Assembly: GCA_030789695.1 (NCBI GenBank)
Contig: CM061141.1
Coordinates: forward strand, 277,271,871-277,335,870
Source of the DNA: Scilla litardierei
Lineage: Eukaryota; Streptophyta; Magnoliopsida; Asparagales; Asparagaceae
Direction: 5' to 3'
Length of the DNA stretch: 64,000 bases
Shown: positions 23,850-34,480 of the stretch, piece after piece
Position numbering within the stretch: the stretch's first letter is position 1
Layout: every line of letters begins with the position of its first letter
Program-made: the position numbers and the translations under genes
Notes under the pieces: model-generated
Database searches by the model: none
Told to the model about the DNA's origin: nothing
The model's input: only the letters and a program-made list of their open reading frames with translations

Positions 23850-24879
23850 TTATAGTCCATGACTAAAGAGTGTCGTCTCCCATGAAATCTTCTGGATTCC
23901 ATGTGGTCTCTGGTAACGCTGCGCTTTCCATCTGGTTTGTCTCAGCGTGGGGCTTGCGGCTTGCCTGGTAGAGGTCATGTAGGTGTTTGGGAGTGCAGCA
24001 GATCTGGAGCAATATCCAGCCATTCCACATTTAGAGCACTTTCCTCCCAGTCTTTCTTGGGAGTACCACCTTTGTTGGGTGTCCACTTTTGCTTCTTTGC
24101 CACGAGCTTCTGGTTCTGGGGAGGAGCTTGAGGAGTGGCCTTTTTCCGCTGCTTCTGTTCTTTCCATTTCTGGAACTTAGCCTTCTTGTCCATCTTCTTC
24201 TGGGAAGACTGGAAATGCACCTCTGCAGGAGGTGGAGGTGGAGCGGAGCCAGGAGGGCGCAGGTTGTGGGTGGCAACCAACAAATCTCTGTTCTGTTCAG
24301 CCATTAGGAGGCATGAGAGCAGATCAGAGTACTTAGTGAACTTCCTCTCACGGTACTGTTGCATGAGGATCATGTCCTTCTTGTGAAAAGACGTGAACGT
24401 CTTTTCTAGCAACATCTTCTCCGTCACATTCTCACCGCACAACTTCAGGCGTGAGGTGATACCGAATAGTGCTGAGTTGTACTCCGCTACAGATTTGTAA
24501 TCCTGTATGCGGAGGTGAGTCCACTCGTACTGCACACGGGGGAGTATGACATCCCTCTAATGCTGTATCTCTCCTCAAGTGCGTCCCACAATTCATAAGG
24601 ATCCTCTACAGTAAGATACTCGTCCTTCAGGGTCGAGTCTAAATATTTCCTGATATAAATAATGGCTTTCGCCTTAAGTATATCGGAAACTTCTTCTGTA
24701 TGAGGGGCTCCTTTAGAAGCATCCTTTTCAGCTGCGGCAGTACTTGTTGTTGCCTTTTCAGTGGGTGTTAGACTGAACCCATGAGAACACAGGTGGAACT
24801 TCAGGTCCAACTGCCAACTCAAGTTGTTCGACCCATCGGCCTTTAGGACCGAAAAATCGACATTCGCAAGTCTGGCCAT
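23850..24879 (-). pseudogene. gag: copia 2 gag
   Basis: ATG at 24879 (MARLANVDFSVLKADGSN). A UBN2-type Gag core follows (LWDALEERY, WTHLRIQDYKSVAEYNSA, EKTFTSFHKKDMILMQQYR). A frameshift near 24535 splits it. A Lys/Gln-rich stretch precedes a degenerate zinc knuckle (CSKCGMAGYCSR) near 24040 in another frame. Confidence 0.88.
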
Positions 24880-26278
24880 ATAAACAATCTAGCAACATAG
24901 ACAAACAATAACATGTATTATTTAACTATTTAAAGTAAACATCCATGCATGCGATCTTGCAACATTTTAAATTGCATGGATTATTAAAAAAATAAATATC
25001 CACGCTTGCATTTTTATCAACATTTACATAGCATGAATTATTTAAAAATAAACATCCACGCATGCAGTTTTCATTTCTACATTAAAATAGCATGGGTTAT
25101 GTTACTATTTAAAGTAAACATCCACGCATTTAATGTATAGGCAATGAAAATAAATTAGAACTATGGGGATCAGCCTGCCGACATTAACAGAAAAAGAAAG
25201 TCTGAAATTACATCCCATTAACCAAAAAGTGCATGAAAAAATAGAGACAACTCGGGAACTTCTGAGAGAAGCCCCTTTTTTTCTTTATGCAAACGCCTTC
25301 AGCTCCTTGGGGTGGTCCTTCAGCTTCTTTTTACATGTATAAACTCACTAACTAATTTCTCTCAAAAAAAGAAAAATTGCAGAAAGGTAAAAATGTCGGA
25401 AACCTGGCTGATCCCTAAAATCATAGTCTAATAGCACATCCACGCAGATATTATATAAAATATACAACCACGCAGAGAATTATATCACAGGCATATAAAT
25501 ATTAATAAATAATCTAAAAAAGAAAGTGACGTGCTAAAAAATGATTTTGAAAACTTTTAAATCTTGATCCATTTTATTAATATTTATTTTTCCGCTTTAA
25601 CCGTATCACAAAATTAAAATTTCATTTATTATTGGGCTTTTGAGGCCAAAAAAAGAAAAATTATGTGTAAGTGGGCTAATTTTTAGGCTTTTGGGCCATG
25701 AAAACAACACACTATGGTTAATTTGGGCCTCCCTTAAAAAAATTTGGCCCGTTAAGGGCTAGGGTTTCGAAAAACCTTAGGGGGACCCGCGGCCGCCGTC
25801 GTGACGGCTGGCCGTTCCAAGAGGCGCGGCCGTCGTGGCGGTGGGCCGCGGCCATTGGCCGCGGCATGCAAGCCGGCGGCGGCGCTGGTAAAGCGCCGCG
25901 TACCAGCACCGCCGTTGCGCCTTTTGGGCGTGCGTTATATGGATCAAAAGGGGGGGGGGGGTAAAAAACGGATTTTTCAGACATTCAGATCTTTAAAAAT
26001 ACGATTTTTATTGTTTATAGACATGCAGATCTAAATAAAAAAGCGATTTTTACCGTGTTTTCAAACTTTTTGATCTTTAAAACATGCAGATCTACTGGAA
26101 AAGCAAATTTAGATCTAAAAGTTTTGAGGATTTACCTCTAGATTCGACAAGGGAATCTAGACGACGGTTGATGAAGGATGCCCTTTCGCTCCCAGTTGAG
26201 AAGAATACGATCTTCTTACAACTGAGCATTTGATGGATCTCCTTCCTTGAGCGTCGTCGCCTTTTCCTACGAGCATGA
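24880..26278 (-). other. Long leader of copia 2 with tandem repeats
   Basis: 1.4 kb, non-coding. It contains about four imperfect copies of a 60-odd-bp unit with AAACATCCACGCATGCA (24907-25135), a GC-rich patch (25785-25925), a run of about 10 G at 25951 and repeated ACATGCAGATCT. No gene seen. Confidence 0.7.
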
Positions 26279-26292
26279 TCGTGCTGATAACG
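26279..26292 (-). other. Primer binding site of copia 2, internal tRNA-Ile type
   Basis: Minus strand CGTTATCAGCACGA directly after the 5' LTR. Its complement TCGTGCTGATAACG equals the anticodon arm of tRNA-Ile with G at the wobble position, as I recall that tRNA. This suggests half-tRNA priming as in Drosophila copia. Inference. Confidence 0.55.
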
Positions 26293-26403
26293 TGTTGTGA
26301 AGGGAAACATAGAGTTATAGGTGTAGGGGGTTAAGAGCACCCCTACCCTCATATATATAGCTTTCAATGATGGGCCGGATACCCAATGGGCCTCTTCATA
26401 ACA
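26293..26403 (-). repeat. 5' LTR of copia 2
   Basis: 111 bp, TGTTATGAAG to CTTCACAACA on the minus strand. Among the shortest LTRs for a complete copia element. Confidence 0.92.
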
Positions 26404-26870
26404 TTAAGCAATTTTTAACAATTTAAAAGAGCCAAAAACAATTTTTAAATCAAGAAACCATTTTTAAGACGTATGTTCAAGGAATTGTTTAGAGCAAACC
26501 GTATGTCATAATTCTTCCAACAAGCGGTCAAAATGATCGTATTTACTAGTACTACAACATATATTTTTATCGTACGTCAGTGTACGTGAAAATCGCAAGA
26601 TACGAATTTTAAAAGGAATTTAGCTTATTTAAGTTTTTCCTTTGAAAATTCACTGTGAGAAATATACGTGCCTTTTGGTGATGAAACCAGCGCCAATGAG
26701 GCTGTTTCGACGTTTCTGATTTTTTTGGACTGGTCTCGTATTTTTCTGAGACCTGTACGAATTACTATCAAATTAAATCCAATAATATCAATTTATAAAT
26801 ATACTAAAATACGTGAATACATATTAAAATACGTATTTTGTATAAAAACCGCTTGTCTCCGTTTCTCACC

Positions 26871-26871
<1 letters not shown>

Positions 26872-26920
<49 letters not shown>
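26872..26920. repeat. (GA)n microsatellite
   Basis: About 24 GA units in the leader part of the E LTR. Confidence 0.97.
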
Positions 26921-26922
<2 letters not shown>

Positions 26923-27465
26923 GCGAAGTGGAGCGGCGCTCGGGGCTGGGTTCCCTCGTGCTCGCTGGCGGCGAGGACCGGGGCGGCGAGATGAGGCGAC
27001 GGGGGCGGGCTGTTGCGACGTCCAAGGCGGTGGCAGCGGCGGTGGAAGCAACGGTGGAAGCTGTGGGTGCTTGGGGAAGGTGGACAGCGACGGGATACGT
27101 CAGAGCGGGGGTTTGCGACGACGGGGCGGGCTGTGTGTACGTCGGAGGAAGGAGCGGGCTGTCGAGACGGCGATAGCGGCAGGAGCGGCGGTGAGCGCTG
27201 TCACTGCCGCTGTCTTTGCGTGTGTGATGTGCAGACGAGTGGTAGTCGGAGGTGTCGTCGGTGCTAGGGGACGATGACGAGATGGGGAGGCGACGTTGGA
27301 GAGGGGGCACTGCTTCAGGCGTCGTCGGGGTGGGGTTCGGTGCGACGGTGGGAGCCTCACGCGTCCTTGGAGCAATGGAGAGGAGAGGGGGCTCTCGTTC
27401 ACTAGAGGGGTAGCGGGGAGAGGGAGCAGACGAGCGGTGATGGGCGGTGTCGGGCTGCTGTCGAT

Positions 27466-27493
27466 GGGGGGGGGGGGGGGGGGGGGGGGGGGG
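27466..27493. repeat. Poly-G run
   Basis: 28 consecutive G in the E LTR; its length may be unreliable in the assembly. Confidence 0.9.
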
Positions 27494-28442
27494 CTTCGTC
27501 GGAGGCGATGTACGGCGGGTGATGTGGGGTTTCGAGCTGAAGGGGGCCGCGTGCTTGGGTTGAGCTGGGTGATTTGTTACATGGAGAAGGGATGTGGGTT
27601 AGAGTTCTGTGTATTTTTGAATGGGGGAGAGAAATGGGTTCGGTCTCGAGGGTTTGGCCTTGGGTTGAGTGAAGGGGAGAAGGATTAGCTGAGGGGTTTA
27701 AATAGGTTATTAATATTGGTATAAAACTAAGTGGCTAATAAATACTTAGTCAAATGGAGTTAATGATGTTAGGTTAGCTTTTGACTAAGAGTGGAACTTT
27801 AGGGCTAAAGCTAAAACATGGGCTGCCATGTTGGGGTTTGGAGTCATCTGCCGACAAGAGTGAGGTTAATTAGGATAGTAATTAGGGTAACGTAAAAGTG
27901 ATCAGTGAATGTAATTAGTGAAATTACAATTTTGCCCTAAAGTTAAACGACTCCGAAAAATTACGAAAACATAGCCACGGGTTCGTATCGTCACGAGGAT
28001 CGTGACTACGAGGTCCATTTCGTAGTTTGAGCTACAGAGATATGAGTTTTGGGCCAAAACGTTTAGGATGCAGGTTTGCGGGTACTCTATTGATTTGGCT
28101 TCAGAAAATTACGAAATTAATATGGGGAGCACAAAATGACCTTAGAAGATTATGGTAGAAGTTTGAAATCATTTTGATAACATTTATATAGAAAAATAAT
28201 TATTGCGACTGTATTGTTAATAATTGAGTTTAGATAATTATAAAAATTATTCAGAGGTTTAGGATGGCACTCGTATACCCTAAAATAGGCTATACCTATA
28301 TTGGTTCTACAAAATATTTTTTATAAATGATTTAGAAACTATTTTGATATAAAACTCCTGATCAACTACTATAAAATACTTTTGATTTAATAAAATACGT
28401 AGAATATGAGTATTCCCGTATTGATGAATATGGGTCATCACA

Positions 28443-29242
28443 AAGATCTCCTGGCATTATTTGTATATCGTGTGTGACATGAGATGTCACAATAAAAATA
28501 AAATTTGTATTTCATGCGTTATTTGTATCCCATGCATGAAATAACGCGTTCTAGCGTTATTTGTTTGTCACGCTGACATGAGATGTCACAATATAAACCA
28601 CTATGATAATTACATGCAATGATCAGAGGGAGTTTGTGCATGATTAGCTAATTATTAAATGTGGCATGTGCGTAAGCTGAGATGCAACAATTTTCCCCCT
28701 ATAAACTACATCAAAAAGAATATGAAAAAGAGATGTTATATCCGATGGATTTTTCGCGGCACTGAAGGCCACCACCATATCCTCGCGCATCCTCGGTGGC
28801 CCTGAAGGTCGCCGCCGCACTAATCACACGAATACTAACCCAAACCCTAATTAGGGTCTTGGGATGGCCATGGATGACATGGACTCCTAAATTTTATATG
28901 GGGCTTTTCGGGACATATAATTAATTATCCCTTTTACCATTATATGCATGGAGCATATATGTGATGAAAATTTTAAATGCATGGAGCATATCTGTGATGA
29001 AAATTTTAATGCTTGAATCATATCTGTGATGAAAATTTTAATGCCCGAAGCATTATGTGATAAAAATTTTTAATGCATGAAGCATATCTGTGATGAAAAT
29101 TTTAATGCCTGCAACATACATGTGATGAAAATTTTAATGCCTGAAGCATATCTGTGATGCAAATTTATGTCTCTGTGATTATGCATGTGCTGATAATAAT
29201 ATTTTTTCCATGCATATGTGTTCGTAGAGATAATTATAATTA
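28443..29242. other. Unassigned intergenic DNA with a 32-bp tandem repeat
   Basis: No gene or element end recognised apart from E on the left and F on the right. CATGAGATGTCACAATA occurs twice (28480-28590). A 32-bp unit with GCATATCTGTGATGAAAATT is repeated about seven times at 28942-29166. Confidence 0.75.
28942..29166. repeat. 32-bp tandem repeat, about seven copies
   Basis: Unit AATGCNTGAAGCATATCTG followed by TGATGAAAATTTT, with point variants between copies. Confidence 0.85.
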
Positions 29243-29994
29243 TGTTTATGGCATTATTAGTGCACGGGTCCGAAACCGATTTGGGTATCCGCATACCCAG
29301 CCCGTTTAGCATCCACGACCCGTTACCCCCCCCGCACTCTAAGCGGGATACGACTGAGTCGGGCGAACGGGTTGTTCGACCGTTGGGCTAGCACCGACAT
29401 TCAAGGAAGAGTTAATGGGGCCGAGTAAATGGGCAGCCGTTAACTCGAATCCTGGAGAAGATCATGCCCCGATCAATGGGGGGCGATTACACAACATCAA
29501 GAGGGAGCTACCTATAAATAGGTCACAAACAAATGGAAAGGGGCTCCATCTTCAAGGTACGAGATCTAATGCATAGAACTCTATCTTCTCACTTTTACCA
29601 CTCTATATTCGAGCTTGCGTTGTTAGTCTAGAGACGAACCTCCGTGGATCGATCTCAGCTACACCTAGCTCCATCTCTTCCTTAAGTTCCCTACTAACTT
29701 AACCATCGGAGGGGATTGGGTCGAAACCCAGATCCGACCCCACTAACGACTCCCTATGGTGCATATCGACGATCGCCATCCAACGCCCAAGGTCGACATC
29801 GAGCTCTTCAACCTCGAACGATCGGCACAACGATCGCTCTTATGTCGATCGAAGGTCGTACCACCATCAACTACCATCACCCGACCCTGGTTCTTCCAAC
29901 CAACGGTCCCACTCCAAAGGCTGACAAGTCTCCAGCTCAGTGCTTCGAGTCTCCGTCAGCTTGACAACTGTCCTGGTCAATTTTGGCCTTAACA
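29243..29994 (+). repeat. Probable 5' LTR of F
   Basis: Starts TGTTTATGGC and ends GGCCTTAACA, imperfect inverted termini. The right boundary is fixed by the primer site; the left boundary is inferred. A TATAAATA box lies near 29513. Confidence 0.65.
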
Positions 29995-29995
29995 G

Positions 29996-30013
29996 TTTGG
30001 CACCTTCTGTGGG
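29996..30013 (+). other. Primer binding site of F
   Basis: TTGGCACCTTCTGTGGGA, one base after the LTR; resembles the Tat-lineage TTGGCGCCGTCTGTGGGA. Confidence 0.75.
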
Positions 30014-30185
30014 ATACAATGAGTCGATATCCCGATCGACAAACCGCTCGACCATGTTGACTCGCCCAACCATATCCTCCGAGGTTGTCACAAGACCTTC
30101 CAACGTCGGGATGATCAACATGATAAAGGGAGGTCCCCCGCACCCGGAGTTATCAACCTCACTCTAAAGCTCCTATGCTGGGAGG

Positions 30186-33100
30186 TTGATGACTGTATCC
30201 ATGGGACGAAAGCGCCCCAGAGATTCCATACCCTCTTTCTCCTTCTCAGATGAAGATATGGAAGGTATAGAACTACCGCACGATGATACCGTCGTCGTCA
30301 CGGCCACCGTTGAAGAGATCACTGTGAAAAGACTGCTTATCGACTTCTGGAAGCTTGCTTCATTCGAAAAGTCAAGTACCCTGAGTGGATCACGAATGTC
30401 ATGATGGTCGAGGAGGCGAATGGTAAATGGCGAATGTGTGTCGACTTTACCGACCTTAACAAAGCATGCCCTAAAGATAGCTACCCCCCTGCCACGAATC
30501 GACCATTTGGTCGACAGTGCCCCGGGCTACAAAGATTCTCAGCTTCATGGACGCCTTCTCAGGATATAAGCAGATTCAGATGGCACCGAAAGATGAGGAG
30601 AAAACTTCTTTCATCACTGATCGAGGTATATTCTGTTACACCAAAATGCCATTCGGTTTGAAAAATGTAGGGGCCACGTACCAACGCATAATGAACGACG
30701 TCTTTGAGGCTAAAATTGGTTGAAACCTGGAAGTATACACCAACGACATGTTGATTAAGTTGAAGAAACCAACGGATCACATTGTAGACCTCCAGGAAAT
30801 ATTTGCACAGATCCGACAATACAACCTTTGGCTGAATCATGCCAAATGTACATTCAGGATTCGTTCGGGGAAATTCCTCGGTTTCATGCTGACAAACCAG
30901 GGGATCGAAGCCAACCCCGACAAGATCACTGCCATCATCACGATGAAGGAGACAACGACTCTCCGAGAGCTCCATAGGCTGAATGGAAGGATAGCAGCCC
31001 TGGGACGATTCCTGTCTAAGTCAGCCGAATGGTCGTTGCCTTTCTTCAAAGTGTTGAGGAAGGCGATAGCCACGGCCTCAAGTGGCAAGAGAACCATCGA
31101 GTAGGATGCAGACTGCAAAAGAGCATTCTCCAAATTAAAGGAGTACCTTCGCACCCCACTGCTCCTGACAAAGCTAGACAAGGATGATTGGCTCATCATT
31201 TACTTGGTCGCTACCGAGGAGGCTGTAAGCTCGGCACTCGTCAAAGAAGACGCATGAGTACAATGACATATCTACTACGTCAGTTAGGTTCTTCGAGGCA
31301 TGGAGATCAATTACACGAGGATCAAAAAGATGGCATTTGCATTAGTCCAATCTGCAAGGAGGCTGCAACCGTATTTCCAAGCACACACCATCTTGGTCCT
31401 TAGCGACACTCCTCTAGAACAGACCTTGAAGAGGCTCGATCGATCGGGGAGAATGACGAAGTGGGGGATCAAACTAAGTGAGTTTGACATTCAGTTCAAG
31501 TCAAGAACCGCCATCAAAAGGCAGGCTCTCGCTGACTTTATCGTCGAACTCACCTATAACGACGGCCCTCAAGAGGAGGCGTACGCAGTTGGCTTACTCC
31601 TTGAGGCTGCCACCTCGTCCTCGACAAGCGTTGACCCACCAATCGGAATGAAATACGCAAGTGAAGACGAGGGAACCTGGATCGTTCAAGTCGACGTTTC
31701 AGCCACACAATCTGGAAGTGGGGCCGGAATAATCTTCCAATCATCCACGGGCGAAATATTCGAATACGTCCTGTGTTTCGATTTCCAGACCACTAATAAT
31801 GGTACAGAATATGAAGAGACCATCAACGGACTCAGACTGGCTCGATCCCTGGGGAAAGATTGGTCAAACTACTCAGCGACTCCAACCTCGTCGTCCATCA
31901 ACTGAATGGGACATTCAAGGCCTGTGACGACTCAATAAGCTACATGCAAGTCGCAAAATCTACAAGTAGAGCTCGCCACATTCACACGCGTCGAAATTCA
32001 TCACGTGCTAAGGTCAAAGAATCATTGGGCCGATGCCTTGTCAAAGCTTGCATCGTCCCCTCATGCAGGACTCGATCTGACCGAGTACATGCAACGTCTA
32101 CCCCATCCCAGCAAGATGGCACCAGAACTGTTGAACCTCGATCAAGAGGTTACATGGGTGGATCCAATCATCTACAACATAAACACCGGGAAAAATCCAA
32201 CCGACCCAATAGAGGGACAAAAGCTGGAGCAGAAGGCCTACCAATTTGTCCTGCTAGATGGTTCATTGTACAAGAGACGATGAACCAGGTATGACAGTTT
32301 GCCTTATCTTAAATACTTAGCTCCGCAGGAAGCACACTATGTGATCCAAGAGATCCACGAGGGCGACTGTGGAAACCATTACAGAGGGAAATCCATAGCC
32401 TTGAGGGCCATGAGACAAGGACATTTTTGGCCAACGATGTTCAAAGATGCCGTCGAATATGTTCGACGATGCTTGATTTGCCAAAAGTTCTTAAAGATCA
32501 ATTCGGCTCCACCAATAGATCTGATCTCCATCATCAGCCTAGTTCCCTTCGCCAAATGGGGACTGAACCTCCTTGGACCATTCAAACCATCGAGTGAGTA
32601 ACGAAGATACCTGATAGTGGTGATTGACTATTTCACCAAGTGGATCGAAACGGAGCCTTTATCCCGAATCACTTGGAAGGAGGCTCGAATCTTTGTCTGG
32701 AAGTCTGTCGTCTGTCGTTTTGGCATCCCACAATCCATAGTAACGGACAACAGGATACAATTCGACAGTGTCAGCTTCAGAGAATTCTGCGCAGAGCTGA
32801 AGATCAAGCTACACTTCGTCTCCGTCGCCCATACCCAGTGAATGGATTGGTAGAGTTAGCCAATAAAAACACCCTCGGGCCCCTGTGGAAGAGAATAACT
32901 GGGCTCGAAGGAACTTGGCTGGACGAGATCCCTGGTATATTATGGTCGTACAGAACGACCCCCAAAACCTCAACAGGAGAAACACCGTTTATGTTGGCCC
33001 ACGGATGCGAGGCTGTCGTCCCTGTCGAGGTCAATGAGGACAAAGAAAGAAACTCAGAGGGCCTCAAGCTCAACCTACAACTGGTGGACGAGGTCTGCGA

Positions 33101-33298
33101 GCAAGCGTTAGCGACCCTCATCAAACAGAAGGGGCGCATGGCTCGCTACTTCAACTCGAAGGTCCACGAACGCAGCTTCTGTGTAGGAGACTTGGTGCTG
33201 TGCAAGGCCGCTTTCACTCCCGAGATCCTCAAGCAGGGAAAGCTCGCTGCAAAATGGGAAGGACCCTACACAGTGATCGACGTATTCGATCCTGCCAC
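30186..33298 (+). pseudogene. pol: F pol: protease remnant, RT, two RNase H domains, integrase
   Basis: A protease fragment (LPHDDTVVVTATVEE) ends at its active site and is fused to RT sequence starting at VKYPEWITNV. RT has WRMCVDFTDLNKACPKDSYP, but the catalytic motif reads YTNDML where the family has YVDDML. RNase H follows, then an archaeal-type second RNase H (WIVQVDVSA..GAGIIF) as in Tat elements. Integrase keeps the zinc arm (CLICQKF), but the first catalytic Asp is replaced (WGLNLLGPF); VTDN and NGLVELANK remain. Stops occur near 30721, 31102, 31256, 32282 and 32599. Truncated at the gap. Confidence 0.9.
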
Positions 33299-33798
33299 NN
33301 NNNNNNNNNNNNNNNNNNNNNNNNNNNNNNNNNNNNNNNNNNNNNNNNNNNNNNNNNNNNNNNNNNNNNNNNNNNNNNNNNNNNNNNNNNNNNNNNNNNN
33401 NNNNNNNNNNNNNNNNNNNNNNNNNNNNNNNNNNNNNNNNNNNNNNNNNNNNNNNNNNNNNNNNNNNNNNNNNNNNNNNNNNNNNNNNNNNNNNNNNNNN
33501 NNNNNNNNNNNNNNNNNNNNNNNNNNNNNNNNNNNNNNNNNNNNNNNNNNNNNNNNNNNNNNNNNNNNNNNNNNNNNNNNNNNNNNNNNNNNNNNNNNNN
33601 NNNNNNNNNNNNNNNNNNNNNNNNNNNNNNNNNNNNNNNNNNNNNNNNNNNNNNNNNNNNNNNNNNNNNNNNNNNNNNNNNNNNNNNNNNNNNNNNNNNN
33701 NNNNNNNNNNNNNNNNNNNNNNNNNNNNNNNNNNNNNNNNNNNNNNNNNNNNNNNNNNNNNNNNNNNNNNNNNNNNNNNNNNNNNNNNNNNNNNNNNN
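33299..33798. other. Assembly gap, 500 N
   Basis: Exactly 500 undetermined bases, probably a fixed-size placeholder. It hides the 3' end of F and the 3' end of B. Translations across it are meaningless. Confidence 0.99.
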
Positions 33799-34480
33799 GA
33801 ACATGTATATAAAGTAAAATCACAAAGTAGAAGCACACCACACAGCTAGGCACGACGCACGACTCACAAAAAGTTAAGTGGACCCACGATGCATGAAATG
33901 CAAGAGGACTCGATATCCTAGGGCTAGTGAGTGTGATTATCGATGCCATGCTAGGTGTGTGAGATTTTGTGGCAATTCATCATAGGGTTCATCTCTAGGA
34001 GAAAGAGATAAAAAGAAGAAAAGAAAAAAGAAAAAGAAAAAGAAAAAGATGGAGAAAAACGACTCAAATAACAAAGAAAAAGAGACAAATGACGCACGAA
34101 GTGCGACTCCCCCAAGCTGAAACTTGCATTGCCCTCAATGCAATAGAATTAAATACGGGAGGGCAATGAATATGGGGGGAATACGCACAGACACAAAAAG
34201 ACACGAAAAACAAGAAAGTCACACAAACGAGACTGAAAATAAGAAATAAAAATAAAAAACACACCACACGACATATAAACAGAAAATAAAAATAAAAATA
34301 AATAAAAGAAAGAAAAATCACACGACACGACAAATAAACAAACACACAAAGAAAAACAAAACAAGACATCACACAGAAAAAAGTTGACTTCCCCCAAGCT
34401 AGACGTGACAGTGCTAGCGATAAGATGTGATCGTGAAAATGCAGAGATATGCAAGGGGGAGGTCAGAAAACAAAATGAAA
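33799..34480 (-). other. 3' region of B
   Basis: Non-coding, A-rich on the plus strand (34010-34060). It carries AGCTTGGGGGAGT (minus, about 34107-34119) and the hairpin at 34124-34143, both shared with A, C and D. Confidence 0.7.
34124..34143 (-). other. Conserved hairpin downstream of the env-like ORF (B)
   Basis: Perfect 8-bp stem TTGCATTG/CAATGCAA around a 4-base loop, at the place occupied by CACATTG/CACTGTG in A and C. Confidence 0.65.

Larger units (their letters stand above)
19789..26403 (-). mobile_element. Copia 2: Ty1/copia element with very short LTRs
   Basis: TTAAG duplication at 19784-19788 and 26404-26408. LTRs are 119 bp (19789-19907) and 111 bp (26293-26403). The minus-strand order is leader, gag, protease, integrase, RT, RNase H. 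The primer site resembles an internal tRNA segment. All domains are present but broken by stops and frameshifts. Confidence 0.93.
15460..28442 (-). mobile_element. Element E: Tekay/Del-like LTR element with minimal coding capacity
   Basis: LTR starts TGTGATGACCC at 16130 and 28442 (minus strand). The 3' LTR is cut by D at 15460; the 5' LTR (18398-28442) is cut by copia 2. The internal region is only 2.27 kb and keeps a Del-like 3' end (a TTCCGAGGAAGG-type block and purine tract AAGGAGGGTAGAA before the 3' LTR) and a remnant of a gag start. Lineage is inferred from these ends and LTR length. No pol was found. Confidence 0.75.
18398..28442 (-). repeat. 5' LTR of E (about 3.4 kb without copia 2)
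   Basis: Runs from TGTGATGACCC (28442) to GGCGTGACA (18398), split by copia 2 and its TTAAG duplication. A TATA-like TATTTAAACC lies near 27700 (minus), followed by a GC-rich leader and the Del-type block around 19260-19340 and 18830-18870. The ORFs at 26804-27688 are composition artefacts of the GC-rich leader. Confidence 0.8.
29243..33298 (+). mobile_element. Element F: decayed Tat-type Ty3/gypsy element, 3' end in the gap
   Basis: The probable 5' LTR is followed by a TTTGGCACCTTCTGTGGGA primer site typical of Tat-lineage elements, then a short residual leader and a degenerate pol with RT, RNase H, a second RNase H-like domain and integrase. Gag and most of the protease are missing. The 3' LTR is not visible because of the N run. 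Confidence 0.85.

Noticed and set aside
25801..26034. GC-rich ORF as a small gene
   Set aside because: Lies in the copia 2 leader; Arg/Ala-rich low complexity and no motif.
26804..27688. ORFs on both strands around the (GA)n and poly-G tracts
   Set aside because: They lie in the GC-rich leader part of the E LTR and match nothing.
33108..33949. ORFs spanning the N run
   Set aside because: They are translations of undetermined bases; no information.
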